A stretch of DNA of 29,417 bases from an uncultured Lachnospiraceae bacterium (GCA_910588535.1 CAJUOO010000040.1:1-29417); one strand, 5' to 3'; positions 7,738 to 16,175 are shown, counted from the first letter of the stretch. Made by a program: numbers and translations. The notes: generated by a model from the sequence alone, not told the origin.

Positions 7738-7766
7738 ATGACAATATCGCCAACAGCGTGTATAAT
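7738..7766 (+). promoter_or_regulatory. Probable promoter of the alpha/beta hydrolase gene
   Basis: ATGACA (7738-7743), a 17-base spacer and a perfect TATAAT (7761-7766) lie about 45 bases upstream of the ATG. It fires away from the kinase promoter. Confidence 0.65.
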
Positions 7767-7810
7767 AATACCAATAAAACCACCATCCTATTTATGAAAG
7801 GAGTCTTCAC

Positions 7811-8764
7811 ATGAAAGTAAACAATAAAATTATAACTGCATGCCTGACAGCTTCTGCTGCCGTTTCTTCTATAGCACTGCTCAACAAATGGATCTTTCTG
7901 TCCTCCAATAAAGGTTTGCTCCCAAGAAACCGTTTTTCCTATGACTGGCGTTTTGGATCTATCTCCTACCACGTATCAGGAAAAGGAAAGCCTCTGCTTC
8001 TTATTCATGATCTTCTTCCCGGAAGTAGTGATATAGAATGGAATTCTCTTGTGGAAAAATTATCAATATCGCATACGGTATATTCCCTTGATCTTCTAGG
8101 CTTTGGCAGATCGGACAAGCCAGCTATCACATACACAAATTACCTCTATGTACAGTTGATCACTGACTTTATTAAATCAGTAATCGGCAGAAGAACGGAC
8201 GTAATTGCTTCTGGCTCCTCCTCAAGCGTTGCTGTAATGTCATGTTGTAACGATCATGCACTGTTTGATCGAATGATCCTTGTCAATCCAGATTCACCAA
8301 AAATCGCTGGACAGATCCCAAATAAACGTTCTAAGATGCAGAAATTTTTGATCGATTGTCCCGTGTTCGGAACTCTCTTATATAATATTATGATGAGTAA
8401 ATTATTTTTAAACAAAGATTTATCCAAACATTATCTCTCTGCTGCTTGCCGTCAGAACGATCTTGTATGCTCCTTTCACGAGGCTGCTCATATCGGAGGC
8501 TGTCGATCAAAATATATCTATTCTAGCATCATTGGAAATTATACGAACTTTAGTATCTCACATAAGATCTCTGAGATTGATAACAGTATTCTTCTCATAG
8601 GTGGAATGATGGAGGAATCGATCACTGATACCATACAATATTACAAAGAATTAAATCCCGCGATTGAAAGTTCATATATGAAAGGATGCCGACATTTTCC
8701 ACAAATTGAAAAGCCAGAGGATTTCCTCCAGCTTTGTCAGATCTTTCTCTCTTCTACTATATAA
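7811..8764 (+). CDS. Membrane-anchored alpha/beta-fold hydrolase
   Basis: 317 aa. An N-terminal hydrophobic stretch (about 7-30) looks like a signal anchor, placing the enzyme on the membrane, probably outside. The fold is the MhpC/pimeloyl-esterase type: LLLIHDLLPGSS (oxyanion region, about 62-73), SLDLLGFGRSDKP (92-104), and a nucleophile elbow G-S-S137-S-S. The usual G-x-S-x-G ends in Ser rather than Gly. H295 in GCRHFPQIEKPEDF is the likely catalytic His; the acid is probably near LLIGGMMEES (261-270). Its substrate is unknown. It has its own promoter and an AAAGGAG site, is transcribed against its neighbours, and its last 8 bases overlap the end of rsmG. Confidence 0.8.
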   Translation: MKVNNKIITACLTASAAVSSIALLNKWIFLSSNKGLLPRNRFSYDWRFGSISYHVSGKGKPLLLIHDLLPGSSDIEWNSLVEKLSISHTVYSLDLLGFGRSDKPAITYTNYLYVQLITDFIKSVIGRRTDVIASGSSSSVAVMSCCNDHALFDRMILVNPDSPKIAGQIPNKRSKMQKFLIDCPVFGTLLYNIMMSKLFLNKDLSKHYLSAACRQNDLVCSFHEAAHIGGCRSKYIYSSIIGNYTNFSISHKISEIDNSILLIGGMMEESITDTIQYYKELNPAIESSYMKGCRHFPQIEKPEDFLQLCQIFLSSTI

Positions 8765-9470
8765 GAGGTTCTTTTTTGGGGATACCAGCTTTTCTTGGAT
8801 AGATCTTAGCTATGGGCGCTGTTTTTTTTATTACGATCAGCGTCCTTTCTATCTCCGTATTTGGTATTGTAAAAGATACTATATCTTTTATCTCTCCTGA
8901 TAGAAGCTTCACTGCTCGTGTCGCCTCTTTCAACTCCTCCTCAATTTTAATAGATTTATATGGAATAAAATACCCTCCCTTTTTTATAAACGGCATGCCA
9001 TATTCTGCCAAGACAGGAAGAGCTGCAACTGCCCGAGACACACAGAAATCAAACTTTTCCCTATATATTTCTTCCCTTCCCATATCCTCTGCCCGCCCAT
9101 GTATACATTCTATCTTCTCAAGGCCAAGCTTATCTGCCACCTCTATTAAAAAGTTCACCCTCTTATTCAGAGAATCCAAAAGTGTCACCTCAAGATCAGG
9201 AAAGGCTATCTTAAGCGGAATACCCGGAAATCCAGCACCTGTCCCCACATCTAGCACTCTTCCCTCTCCCCGGAATACAGGGGACAAGACAATAGATAAG
9301 CTATCCAGAAAATGCTTATGGACCACCTCACTATATTCTGTGATAGCAGTAAGATTCATGACTTTATTTTTTTCTATCAACAGCTCATAATACTGTACGA
9401 ATTGATTAAGCTGTTTTTCACTTAATGTAAGTCCCAATTTTAGAAGTCCCTGCTCTAACAACTCCGTCAT
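8757..9470 (-). CDS. rsmG: 16S rRNA (guanine527-N7)-methyltransferase RsmG (GidB)
   Basis: 237 aa, the normal length. RsmG uses S-adenosylmethionine to methylate G527 in the 530 loop of 16S rRNA; loss gives low-level streptomycin resistance in other bacteria. The SAM site is VLDVGTGAGFPGIPL at 72-86, preceded by the family pattern MNLTAITEYSEVVHKHFLDS and followed by LLDSLNKRVNFL. The ATG overlaps the mnmG stop as ATGA, so the two are translationally coupled. In Bacillus the next genes would be noc, soj and spo0J. Here the cluster stops and a convergent hydrolase gene follows, overlapping by 8 bases with no visible terminator between. Confidence 0.96.
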   Translation of the reverse strand: MTELLEQGLLKLGLTLSEKQLNQFVQYYELLIEKNKVMNLTAITEYSEVVHKHFLDSLSIVLSPVFRGEGRVLDVGTGAGFPGIPLKIAFPDLEVTLLDSLNKRVNFLIEVADKLGLEKIECIHGRAEDMGREEIYREKFDFCVSRAVAALPVLAEYGMPFIKKGGYFIPYKSIKIEEELKEATRAVKLLSGEIKDIVSFTIPNTEIERTLIVIKKTAPIAKIYPRKAGIPKKEPLI

Positions 9471-11356
9471 CTTTTTTCTTCCCTTCTAACCTGCTCCAGA
9501 TAGATCAGCAAAACGGAAATATCAGCGGGTGATACCCCAGAGATTCTTGATGCCTGCCCTATAGATAATGGCTTATAAAGCTTTAATTTCTGTCTTGCCT
9601 CTTTTCTCAGATTATCGACCCTATCATAATCAAAATCTTCGTTTAATTTCTTTCCTTCCAGCTTTTTAAATTGCTCTACCTGCTTAAGTTGCCTTTTTAT
9701 ATATCCCTCATATTTAATATTAATATTAACCTGTTCTATCACAGCTTGCGACAACGATTTTCTCCCCTTGTCAATCTCCATAAGCATCTCATAAGAAAGC
9801 TCTGGCCTGCGGATCAATTCTGCCAATGTCGTACCTGTCTTTAATGGAGTACTTTCGTATCTGGCAAGCAGTGACTGTACTTCCTCATTTGCACCCACAA
9901 CAGTCTGTTTTAGTCTTCTAATCTCTTCCTCTATTAATTGTTTTTTCTTCACAACAGCATTATACTGGCTATCTGATACAAGCCCTATCTGATGCCCTAT
10001 CTCAGATAATCTTAGATCCGCATTATCTTGGCGGAGAAGCAAACGATATTCTGCCCGTGAAGTCATCATGCGATATGGCTCATGATTTTCCTTTGTAACC
10101 AAATCATCGATCAAAACTCCGATGTAAGCCTGCGATCGATCTAGAATAATCTGCTCTTTTCCAAGTACTTTTCTTGCAGCGTTAATTCCTGCTATCAAAC
10201 CCTGCGCCGCTGCCTCCTCATAGCCAGAGCTTCCATTAAACTGCCCTCCACTATACAGACCCTCGATCATTTGAAATTCCAAAGTCGGTTTTAACTGTCT
10301 AGGATTTATACAGTCATACTCTATCGCATATGCATTTCTCACAATCTTCACATTCTCAAGACCCTTCACGGTCCGATACATAGCCACTTGAACATCTTCA
10401 GGTAGAGAACTTGACATTCCCCCAAGATACATCTCATTGGTATATAGGCCTTCAGGCTCTATAAAAACATGATGCCTGTTTTTATCTGCAAATTTAACCA
10501 CCTTATCCTCTATGGATGGACAATATCTTGGACCTGTCCCTTCGATCACACCAGAAAACAGAGGAGAACGTGATAGATTATCACGTATTACTTTATGTGT
10601 CTCTTCATTTGTATAAGTAAGCCAACAAGACACTTGTTCCTTCTGCACATTCTCTGGGTCCGTTGAAAAAGAAAAAGGAACCACCCTCTCGTCTCCTTTT
10701 TGTTCCTCAAGCTTGTCAAAATCAATACTTCTCTTATCAACTCTCGCCGGCGTTCCCGTCTTAAAGCGATACATTTCAACTCCATACTTTTCCAGAGAAC
10801 CTGTAAGATAGGATGCCGCCTGCAACCCATTTGGTCCAGTCTCATTGCTGACATCTCCATAGATACAGCGCGATCTCAGATATGTCCCTGTAGCCAGCAC
10901 CACTGCCTGACAATAGTATACTGCACCTGAGTAAGTCTTCACTCCTCGGACTTTCCCATCCTCCACAATAACTTCTGTCACCTCTGCCTGATGGATGGTA
11001 AGATAATCTGTATTCTCAAGAGTTCTTCTCATCTCTTTTGTGTATTCCTGCTTATCTGCCTGCGCGCGAAGCGAGTGAACAGCAGGACCCTTCGACTCAT
11101 TTAACATCTTTGACTGGATAAAAGTCTTATCAATATTTTTTCCCATCTCTCCGCCGAGAGCATCAATTTCTCTCACAAGATGACCTTTTGAACTTCCCCC
11201 TATATTTGGATTGCAGGGCATTAGAGCTATGCTGTCAACACTTATAGTAAAAACAATTGTATTCAGACCCAATCTCGCGGATGCTAGAGCAGCCTCACAA
11301 CCCGCATGTCCCGCTCCTACCACCACCACATCATATGTCTCTTCCAGAATGGACAT
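9467..11356 (-). CDS. mnmG: tRNA uridine-5-carboxymethylaminomethyl modification enzyme MnmG (GidA)
   Basis: 629 aa from the chosen start. MnmG is the FAD- and NADH-dependent partner of MnmE that adds the carboxymethylaminomethyl or aminomethyl group to the wobble uridine of certain tRNAs. The N terminus carries the dinucleotide fold (YDVVVVGAGHAGCEAALAS). Other family blocks are GGSSKGHLVREIDALGGEMG, RFKTGTPARVD and RAEYRLLLRQDNAD. The start is taken at MSILEETYD because AGGAGGT lies directly before it. An in-frame ATG 27 bases upstream would overlap mnmE and has no such site. Eleven bases separate it from mnmE, and its stop overlaps rsmG. Confidence 0.97.
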   Translation of the reverse strand: MSILEETYDVVVVGAGHAGCEAALASARLGLNTIVFTISVDSIALMPCNPNIGGSSKGHLVREIDALGGEMGKNIDKTFIQSKMLNESKGPAVHSLRAQADKQEYTKEMRRTLENTDYLTIHQAEVTEVIVEDGKVRGVKTYSGAVYYCQAVVLATGTYLRSRCIYGDVSNETGPNGLQAASYLTGSLEKYGVEMYRFKTGTPARVDKRSIDFDKLEEQKGDERVVPFSFSTDPENVQKEQVSCWLTYTNEETHKVIRDNLSRSPLFSGVIEGTGPRYCPSIEDKVVKFADKNRHHVFIEPEGLYTNEMYLGGMSSSLPEDVQVAMYRTVKGLENVKIVRNAYAIEYDCINPRQLKPTLEFQMIEGLYSGGQFNGSSGYEEAAAQGLIAGINAARKVLGKEQIILDRSQAYIGVLIDDLVTKENHEPYRMMTSRAEYRLLLRQDNADLRLSEIGHQIGLVSDSQYNAVVKKKQLIEEEIRRLKQTVVGANEEVQSLLARYESTPLKTGTTLAELIRRPELSYEMLMEIDKGRKSLSQAVIEQVNINIKYEGYIKRQLKQVEQFKKLEGKKLNEDFDYDRVDNLRKEARQKLKLYKPLSIGQASRISGVSPADISVLLIYLEQVRREEKR

Positions 11357-11367
11357 CCTCTCACCTC

Positions 11368-12744
11368 CTATTTTCCCATACAAAATTTTCTAAATATCTC
11401 ATCAATCAGATCATCTCCCACCATTTCACCCATCACATATCCAAGCTCCTCATAAGCGTCCATCAGATCAATGGTATAAAAATCCTCCGGCATCTGATTT
11501 TTTATACTGTCCTTAACAAGCAAAATACTCTTATACGCATCCATAACCGCCTGCCTCTGTCGGATATTCGTAATACAAGCCTCCTCCTGCCTCTCGACCG
11601 CTCTATTAATAAATAGTTCTTTCACAGCAGTTTCCAGATCAGAAAGCCCTGTCTTTTCTTTTGCTGATATACCTATCACTTTTTTTCCTGTCAGCTCTCT
11701 AAGTTCTTTATCCTTCACCACTCCATCTTTGTCTGTCTTATTTAACAGAATAATCGCTCTTCTATCTTTAATAATATCTATAATCTCTCTGTCATTCTCA
11801 TCTAACGGAACTAAGGAATCCACCACATAGATAAGAAGCTCAGCTCTTTTGGCATATTCCTTTGCCTTCTTAATTCCCATTCTCTCTATTCTATCTTGTG
11901 TATCATGTATTCCCGCAGTATCTGCAATATGAAGAGAAATCTCTCCAAGCATCACATGCTCTGTCAGAACATCTCTTGTTGTTCCCGCTAGATCTGTCAC
12001 TATCGCACGTTCTTCCTTAGCAAGAGCATTAAGAAGAGAAGATTTCCCTGCATTTGGTTTGCCAAGAATTACCGTAGAGATGCCATTCGACAGAATTCTT
12101 CCATCTTCTGATTCCTTTATCATCCTCTCTAGCTTCTTCTCCATCTCTTCCACAAATACCTCTAACTTATCACGATATCCTTCAAGAGAGATATGTTCTG
12201 GATCATCGAGTGCCGATTCAATATATGCTATCTGATATAAGATCTCCTCTCGCAATCCTTTTATTTTTTCTGATAGTTCGCCTCTAAGCTGCCTTACAGA
12301 ATTATTTCTGGCATACTCGTTCTCAGCACCTATCAACTCCATCACCGACTCTGCCTGAGCCAGATCAATTCTTCCATTTAAAAATGCTCTCTTTGTAAAT
12401 TCTCCCGGTTCAGCCATCCTCGCGCCATTTTTCAGCACTACTTTTAAGATCTCCTGCATAAGAAAAGCTCCTCCATGACAGTCTATCTCCACAGTATCCT
12501 CTCTTGTATAGGTATTCGGCGCTCTCATCACCAGAACCATCACCTCATCTACCACCCTATCTTCATCCTTAATATATCCATAATAGATCCGATGGGAAGG
12601 CGCATCTTTTAACCTTATCCCTGAGGGAGAATAAAATATTCTTTCTATCACATCAAATGCTTCCTGTCCACTAATACGAATTATCCCAATACCAGCATTT
12701 CCCATAGAAGTGGCAGTTGCAGCAATCGTCTCTTTTTTTTCCAT
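11368..12744 (-). CDS. mnmE: tRNA modification GTPase MnmE (TrmE)
   Basis: 458 aa. Works with MnmG in tRNA wobble-uridine modification. The N-terminal tetrahydrofolate-binding domain spans about 1-120. The helical domain is split around a Ras-like G domain with P-loop GKPNAGKS (228-235), TTRD (255-258), DTAG (275-278) and NKTD (335-338). The protein ends FCMGK, which carries the essential cysteine of the C-[IL]-G-K tail (Met in place of Ile/Leu). An AAGGGGA site precedes the ATG. Confidence 0.97.
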   Translation of the reverse strand: MEKKETIAATATSMGNAGIGIIRISGQEAFDVIERIFYSPSGIRLKDAPSHRIYYGYIKDEDRVVDEVMVLVMRAPNTYTREDTVEIDCHGGAFLMQEILKVVLKNGARMAEPGEFTKRAFLNGRIDLAQAESVMELIGAENEYARNNSVRQLRGELSEKIKGLREEILYQIAYIESALDDPEHISLEGYRDKLEVFVEEMEKKLERMIKESEDGRILSNGISTVILGKPNAGKSSLLNALAKEERAIVTDLAGTTRDVLTEHVMLGEISLHIADTAGIHDTQDRIERMGIKKAKEYAKRAELLIYVVDSLVPLDENDREIIDIIKDRRAIILLNKTDKDGVVKDKELRELTGKKVIGISAKEKTGLSDLETAVKELFINRAVERQEEACITNIRQRQAVMDAYKSILLVKDSIKNQMPEDFYTIDLMDAYEELGYVMGEMVGDDLIDEIFRKFCMGK

Positions 12745-12767
12745 ACTTCCCCTTATTTATGCTGAAA

Positions 12768-12793
12768 ACAGCCGTCAGGTCAATGGCGGCTGT
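12768..12793 (-). terminator. Hairpin between jag and mnmE, possible weak terminator
   Basis: ACAGCCGTC (12768-12776) and GGCGGCTGT (12785-12793) form an 8-9 bp stem with a short loop. On the transcribed strand it is followed only by TTTTC, so it would act as a leaky attenuator or an RNA-processing site in the long operon. Confidence 0.4.
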
Positions 12794-12854
12794 CTAAACA
12801 TTTCTATATTTCTACTATATTTTCTATTCTATCTAGCTCTCTAATCCAATATCC

Positions 12855-13508
12855 CTACTTCTCTTTTTTCTGTGCTCCATCCTTCTTTAATATCACTACT
12901 ACATGACGGAATGGCTCTTCTCCCTCGCTCTTTGTACATACATACTTGTCATTCTGAAGAGCAGAATGAATGACTCTTCTCTCATAGGGATTCATCGGTT
13001 CTAAGGACACGCTTTTCTTGGTTCTCTTTACCTTATATGCAATATTTTTTGCGAGATGCTCCAAGGTTTCTTTCCTTCTCTCACGATAATTTTCCGTATC
13101 CAGCTTTACTCGAACATACTCTTCACTTGACTTATTCGCCACAAGACTGGTAAGATACTGTAAGGAATCCAGAGTCTGCCCCCTCTTGCCGATCAAAATT
13201 CCCATCTCAGGCCCAGCAAGATCGATCGACATGGTTCCCTCTTCTTTATCTATTTGAATCGAGATCTCCACCTGAATCTTCATCGCTTCAAACACACCCT
13301 GAAGAAAACCTCTTACCTGATCCTCCATCGTAATCTTTTTTCTCACTCTAATCTTCGCCGGCTTACTATTAAAGATTCCAAGAATACCACTGCTCCCCTT
13401 TTCCAGCACTTCATATTCTATCTTATCGCTGGTAGTTTCCAGTGCAATCAGCGAATTTGTCACTGCATCATCGACTGTTTTACCTGTAACCTCTATAAAG
13501 TCCTGCAT
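12855..13508 (-). CDS. jag: RNA-binding protein Jag/KhpB (SpoIIIJ-associated)
   Basis: 217 aa. Order of domains: Jag-N (about 1-55, with the IEVTGKTVDDAV and GSSGILGIFNSKPAKIRVR patterns), a type II KH domain (about 75-150, IGKRGQTLDSLQYL with GKRG at 107-110), and an R3H domain (about 150-210, including PYERRVIHSALQ). KhpB proteins bind many small and messenger RNAs together with KhpA and affect cell elongation in streptococci. The gene lies directly downstream of yidC, the standard Firmicutes pairing. A GGGGAGGA site precedes the ATG. Confidence 0.95.
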   Translation of the reverse strand: MQDFIEVTGKTVDDAVTNSLIALETTSDKIEYEVLEKGSSGILGIFNSKPAKIRVRKKITMEDQVRGFLQGVFEAMKIQVEISIQIDKEEGTMSIDLAGPEMGILIGKRGQTLDSLQYLTSLVANKSSEEYVRVKLDTENYRERRKETLEHLAKNIAYKVKRTKKSVSLEPMNPYERRVIHSALQNDKYVCTKSEGEEPFRHVVVILKKDGAQKKEK

Positions 13509-13532
13509 GTAAATCCTCCCCTTTTTCTTCTC

Positions 13533-14795
13533 CTATTTCTTCCTCTTTTCTGTCCTCTCATTATACTGCTGAACCATATTTGCCTTTGCGGCAAGGCTTC
13601 CCGGCTTTGCAGCACTCTTGTTGTAATATTCCGTACTTTCTTTTATCTTATTATGTGTCTCTTCGATTCTTTTCTTCTGCTCTTCTTTTATCTGCTCTGC
13701 ATTTTCGATATTCCGCACTGTCTGTTTTGCCACATTGCTGACCTTCTGAGGTGGAAGTCCCTTCTTTGCGCGCTTCTTATTCGCCTTCTCCAGATTCTTC
13801 ATAATCAGCTCTTCCATATCCATACGGTTAAAATACATATTAAGAATAATCTGCTGAAGGATCATAAAAGTACTGGTGGCAACCCAGTAAATACCAAGTC
13901 CTGACGGCATAGTGATACAGAAAAATGCTGACATTAATGGCAGAAAATTATTCATCATCTTCATCGATGATGCCATAGTATTTTCCTCGCCACTATCATT
14001 GATCGGCTGATTTGCCGTCATAAGCTTTGTGCTGATCCACTGTGTCACACCAGATAAAATCGGTATCAAAAGCGCTGGTGTCAGAGCAAAACCGGGAGCT
14101 TCCGCCAGATTGATCCCAAGAAAATTATTCATATTATTAATTCTCTCAAGATTTTCTGTGATCACAGTTGTCAAATCTGGAAACTGCGTGATCAGTTCCC
14201 CCCACTCTGTATCCGTAAACTTATACAAAAGATCGATCACATAATTCGACTGTGAAAAATCATATTTCTCCATGGACATATTATGTGCCTCCGCAAAAGT
14301 GGAGATCTTGCCCATAAAATCATTCTCAGCCATCAGCGGCGTGACAATATTCATAAATACCATTTTCACTGAAGCTACATACGCCGGAATATTATTAATG
14401 ACACGAAACAGAGCATATATAATTGGTAGCTGAATTAAAAGCTGCAAACAGCCACCCGTGGGAGACGTACCATACTTCTCATAGACAGCCTTGGTCTCTG
14501 CCTGCATCTTCATCATGGAATCCTGATCGGATTTTCCTTTATATTTTGCCTGAATTGCCTGAATCTCTGGGTTCATAACAGCCGAGATCTTTGAGAACTT
14601 CTGCTGTTTGATCGTCATTGGAAACATTAACATCTTTACAACAAATGTAAAAAGTATAATGGACAAACCGATCGCTCCGGTCTCAATTCCAATGCTGCTC
14701 ACAAATTCAAACAACCCATTCATAATAATACCGAGCAGCTTCGCAATATCACCAATTAAAAATGTATTGCTCTGTGTAAGTATAATGTGATACAC
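13533..14795 (-). CDS. yidC: Membrane protein insertase YidC (SpoIIIJ/OxaA1)
   Basis: 420 aa. Inserts proteins into the cytoplasmic membrane with or without SecYEG. The conserved core runs from the first main membrane segment (about 40-60) through GGCLQLLIQLPIIYALFRV (about 119-137) to the last pair ending in SGLGIYWVATSTFMILQQII. The basic, lysine-rich tail (about 330-420) matches the ribosome-contacting tail of Gram-positive paralogues. There is no lipoprotein signal. The groove arginine of well-studied homologues is Lys here (K54). The start is GTG, 8 bases after AGGAGG. A long loop of about 80 residues between the second and third core segments is notable. Confidence 0.95.
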   Translation of the reverse strand: MYHIILTQSNTFLIGDIAKLLGIIMNGLFEFVSSIGIETGAIGLSIILFTFVVKMLMFPMTIKQQKFSKISAVMNPEIQAIQAKYKGKSDQDSMMKMQAETKAVYEKYGTSPTGGCLQLLIQLPIIYALFRVINNIPAYVASVKMVFMNIVTPLMAENDFMGKISTFAEAHNMSMEKYDFSQSNYVIDLLYKFTDTEWGELITQFPDLTTVITENLERINNMNNFLGINLAEAPGFALTPALLIPILSGVTQWISTKLMTANQPINDSGEENTMASSMKMMNNFLPLMSAFFCITMPSGLGIYWVATSTFMILQQIILNMYFNRMDMEELIMKNLEKANKKRAKKGLPPQKVSNVAKQTVRNIENAEQIKEEQKKRIEETHNKIKESTEYYNKSAAKPGSLAAKANMVQQYNERTEKRKK

Positions 14796-14824
14796 TTGTA
14801 TATCCTCCTTGTATCATTCCTCTT

Positions 14825-15064
14825 TCAAGGAACTGGGTCATACCCTCCTTTTGCGAAGGGATTACATCTCAAAATTCTCTTACATGCCAAAAACATGCCC
14901 TTGCATGGGCCATATTTTTCGATTGCCTCTATCGCATACTGGGAACAAGTAGGCATATAGATACAATGTGTTCTCACCTTAAGGGGAGACAAATATCTTC
15001 TGTAAAAACGAATGAATCCTATTAAAATTCTTTTTACTAAATCCTTCAAACCATTCTCACTCAC
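14825..15064 (-). CDS. yidD: Membrane protein insertion efficiency factor YidD
   Basis: 79 aa from the chosen start. YidD is a small membrane-associated protein that helps insertion by YidC. The signature is complete: IGFIRFYRRYLSPL, then CIYMPTCSQYAIEAIEKYG with its conserved cysteines, then RILRCNPFAKGGYDPVP. The GTG at 15064 overlaps the rnpA stop as GTGA, which suggests coupling. A TTG three codons upstream is the alternative start. Neither has a strong ribosome site. It lies 29 bases before yidC. Confidence 0.92.
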   Translation of the reverse strand: MSENGLKDLVKRILIGFIRFYRRYLSPLKVRTHCIYMPTCSQYAIEAIEKYGPCKGMFLACKRILRCNPFAKGGYDPVP

Positions 15065-15390
15065 TTTTCGCAAATCCCGTGCAATCTTCCCAGATGAAGC
15101 ATTGCACGTTCCATATCCTCATATCCTCTTCCCTTTGCCGCTACTCTCGCTATCACTGCAATGTCATAGCCTGCGGCAAAGTTTTTTTCATTCAGGCGAT
15201 AGCTCTCTCTAATCAATCTGGTTATTCTATGGCGTACAACACTGTTGCCCACCCTCTTACTTACAGATATTCCTACACGATTTTTTTCCGATTCATTTTT
15301 CCTAATATACATAACCAGATATTTATTCGCAAACGATTTTCCCTGCTTGTACACAATCTGAAATTCACTGTTTTTCTTCAACGACTCCAT
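15061..15390 (-). CDS. rnpA: Ribonuclease P protein component
   Basis: 109 aa. RnpA binds the catalytic RNA of RNase P, which trims the 5' leader of tRNA precursors. The start is at MESLKKNSEF, the usual family N terminus, with AGGATC just ahead. An upstream in-frame ATG would add 20 unrelated residues. The RNA-binding block RVGISVSKRVGNSVVRHRIT is present, with His in the RNR position (RHR), a variant I recall as common in Clostridia. Confidence 0.95.
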   Translation of the reverse strand: MESLKKNSEFQIVYKQGKSFANKYLVMYIRKNESEKNRVGISVSKRVGNSVVRHRITRLIRESYRLNEKNFAAGYDIAVIARVAAKGRGYEDMERAMLHLGRLHGICEK

Positions 15391-15415
15391 ATCTGATCCT
15401 ACCTGATAGAACAAC

Positions 15416-15440
15416 GAGTGGCACGCTTTGCGCACCACTC
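15416..15440 (-). other. Hairpin in the rpmH-rnpA spacer
   Basis: GAGTGG and CCACTC pair around a partly paired interior with a 3-base loop. It lies just upstream of the rnpA ribosome site and could influence rnpA translation or mark an RNA cut. Confidence 0.35.
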
Positions 15441-15451
15441 CTATGTTCAAG

Positions 15452-15473
15452 AAAAGGCCACACTACTGCGGCC
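15452..15473 (-). terminator. Partial terminator or attenuator after rpmH
   Basis: Immediately after the rpmH stop the transcript can form GGCCGCA-GTAG-TGTGGCC (7 pairs, one G-U) followed by TTTTCTT. A leaky terminator here would give more L34 than RnpA, as known in other bacteria. Confidence 0.5.
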
Positions 15474-15607
15474 TAAGCTGATAATCTCTTTCTTCCCTTT
15501 GCTCTTCTAGCAGACAATACCTTTCTTCCGCCCGCTGTGCTCATTCTTGCCCTAAATCCATGAACCTTGCTTCTAGATCTCTTCTTCGGCTGGAACGTCA
15601 TTTTCAT
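15473..15607 (-). CDS. rpmH: 50S ribosomal protein L34
   Basis: 44 aa, typical length, extremely basic. The sequence reads MKMTFQPKKRSRSKVHGF followed by RARMSTAGGRKVLSARRAKG and RKRLSA, the standard bL34 pattern. It begins the minus-strand cluster that runs away from oriC. The ATG lies 10 bases after AGGAGGT. An ATG two codons in (MTFQ) is the alternative start, with a longer gap. Confidence 0.97.
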   Translation of the reverse strand: MKMTFQPKKRSRSKVHGFRARMSTAGGRKVLSARRAKGRKRLSA

Positions 15608-15663
15608 TCTTCCATACACCTCCTCACAAATAACGGAAAATCTTCTTATAGAAAACCATTTCT

Positions 15664-15692
15664 ATTATAGAGAAAAAGAGGATTGAAGTCAA
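15664..15692 (-). promoter_or_regulatory. Promoter of the rpmH-rsmG cluster
   Basis: On the minus strand TTGACT (15687-15692) and a perfect TATAAT (15664-15669) are separated by exactly 17 bases, about 55 bases before the rpmH start. A strong sigma-A-type promoter. Confidence 0.8.
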
Positions 15693-15769
15693 GCAAAATT
15701 TTCATAAATTTACGCAAACTGGTATCGAGCCCTGAGAAGAAAACATCACCCAAAAAAAGTAACCCTCTC

Positions 15770-16175
15770 TTTTATTTCCACACAATAATCCACAAAATCT
15801 GCAGCGTCAACTTTATAAACGACAAGTTATCCACAAATTGTGAATAACTTGTTGATAACTTCTTGATATTCTGTGTATTTCTCCATTTTTCTCCAAAAAA
15901 ATGTTGATTTTTTCACTATTTAAGATGTTTATAACTTTTCTCACAAGATTCACATTTCCATTTTTCTATCCACATTCGACGGTTTATAACTTCTATCGCC
16001 CTTATCTTTTTCTACTTTGAAAACTACTTTTCCACTTTTCCACATAACAATCACTTGTGGATTCATTGTTTTCTTCTTGAAAAATATGTCGCAATAGTAT
16101 AATATATAAGTATATGCCCTTTTTAAGTAAAGGGCGGTATCCTAATTGTTAATCCTATGGAAACTGGAGACTGCC
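15770..16175. other. oriC: Replication origin oriC, dnaA-upstream part
   Basis: AT-rich, gene-free DNA between rpmH and dnaA with several DnaA boxes. There is an exact TTATCCACA at 15827-15835. Three bases later comes TGTGAATAA (15839-15847, one mismatch, opposite strand), and TGTTGATAA follows at 15850-15858. One-mismatch forms also occur at 15786 (TAATCCACA), 15966 (CTATCCACA) and 16036 (TTTTCCACA). Long A/T runs between boxes are candidates for the unwinding element. Gene directions switch here, as expected for an origin. Confidence 0.88.
16077..16105 (+). promoter_or_regulatory. Probable dnaA promoter
   Basis: TATAAT at 16098-16103 is preceded by TTCTTG (16074-16079, 18-base gap) or TTGAAA (16077-16082, 15-base gap). 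The transcript would start about 65 bases before dnaA, downstream of the DnaA boxes. Confidence 0.5.

Noticed and set aside
7712..7972. Minus-strand frame opposite the start of the hydrolase
   Set aside because: Overlaps the promoter and N terminus of a well-supported gene and has no recognisable motif.
11357..11383. Longer mnmG N terminus
   Set aside because: It would overlap mnmE and lies upstream of the AGGAGGT site that serves the internal ATG.
13254..13904. Plus-strand frame of 216 codons across jag and yidC
   Set aside because: Shadow of two strong minus-strand genes; its leucine/cysteine-rich make-up is typical of antisense frames.
15391..15450. Longer rnpA N terminus
   Set aside because: Twenty extra residues do not fit the family and the stretch contains the spacer hairpin; the internal ATG has its own ribosome site.
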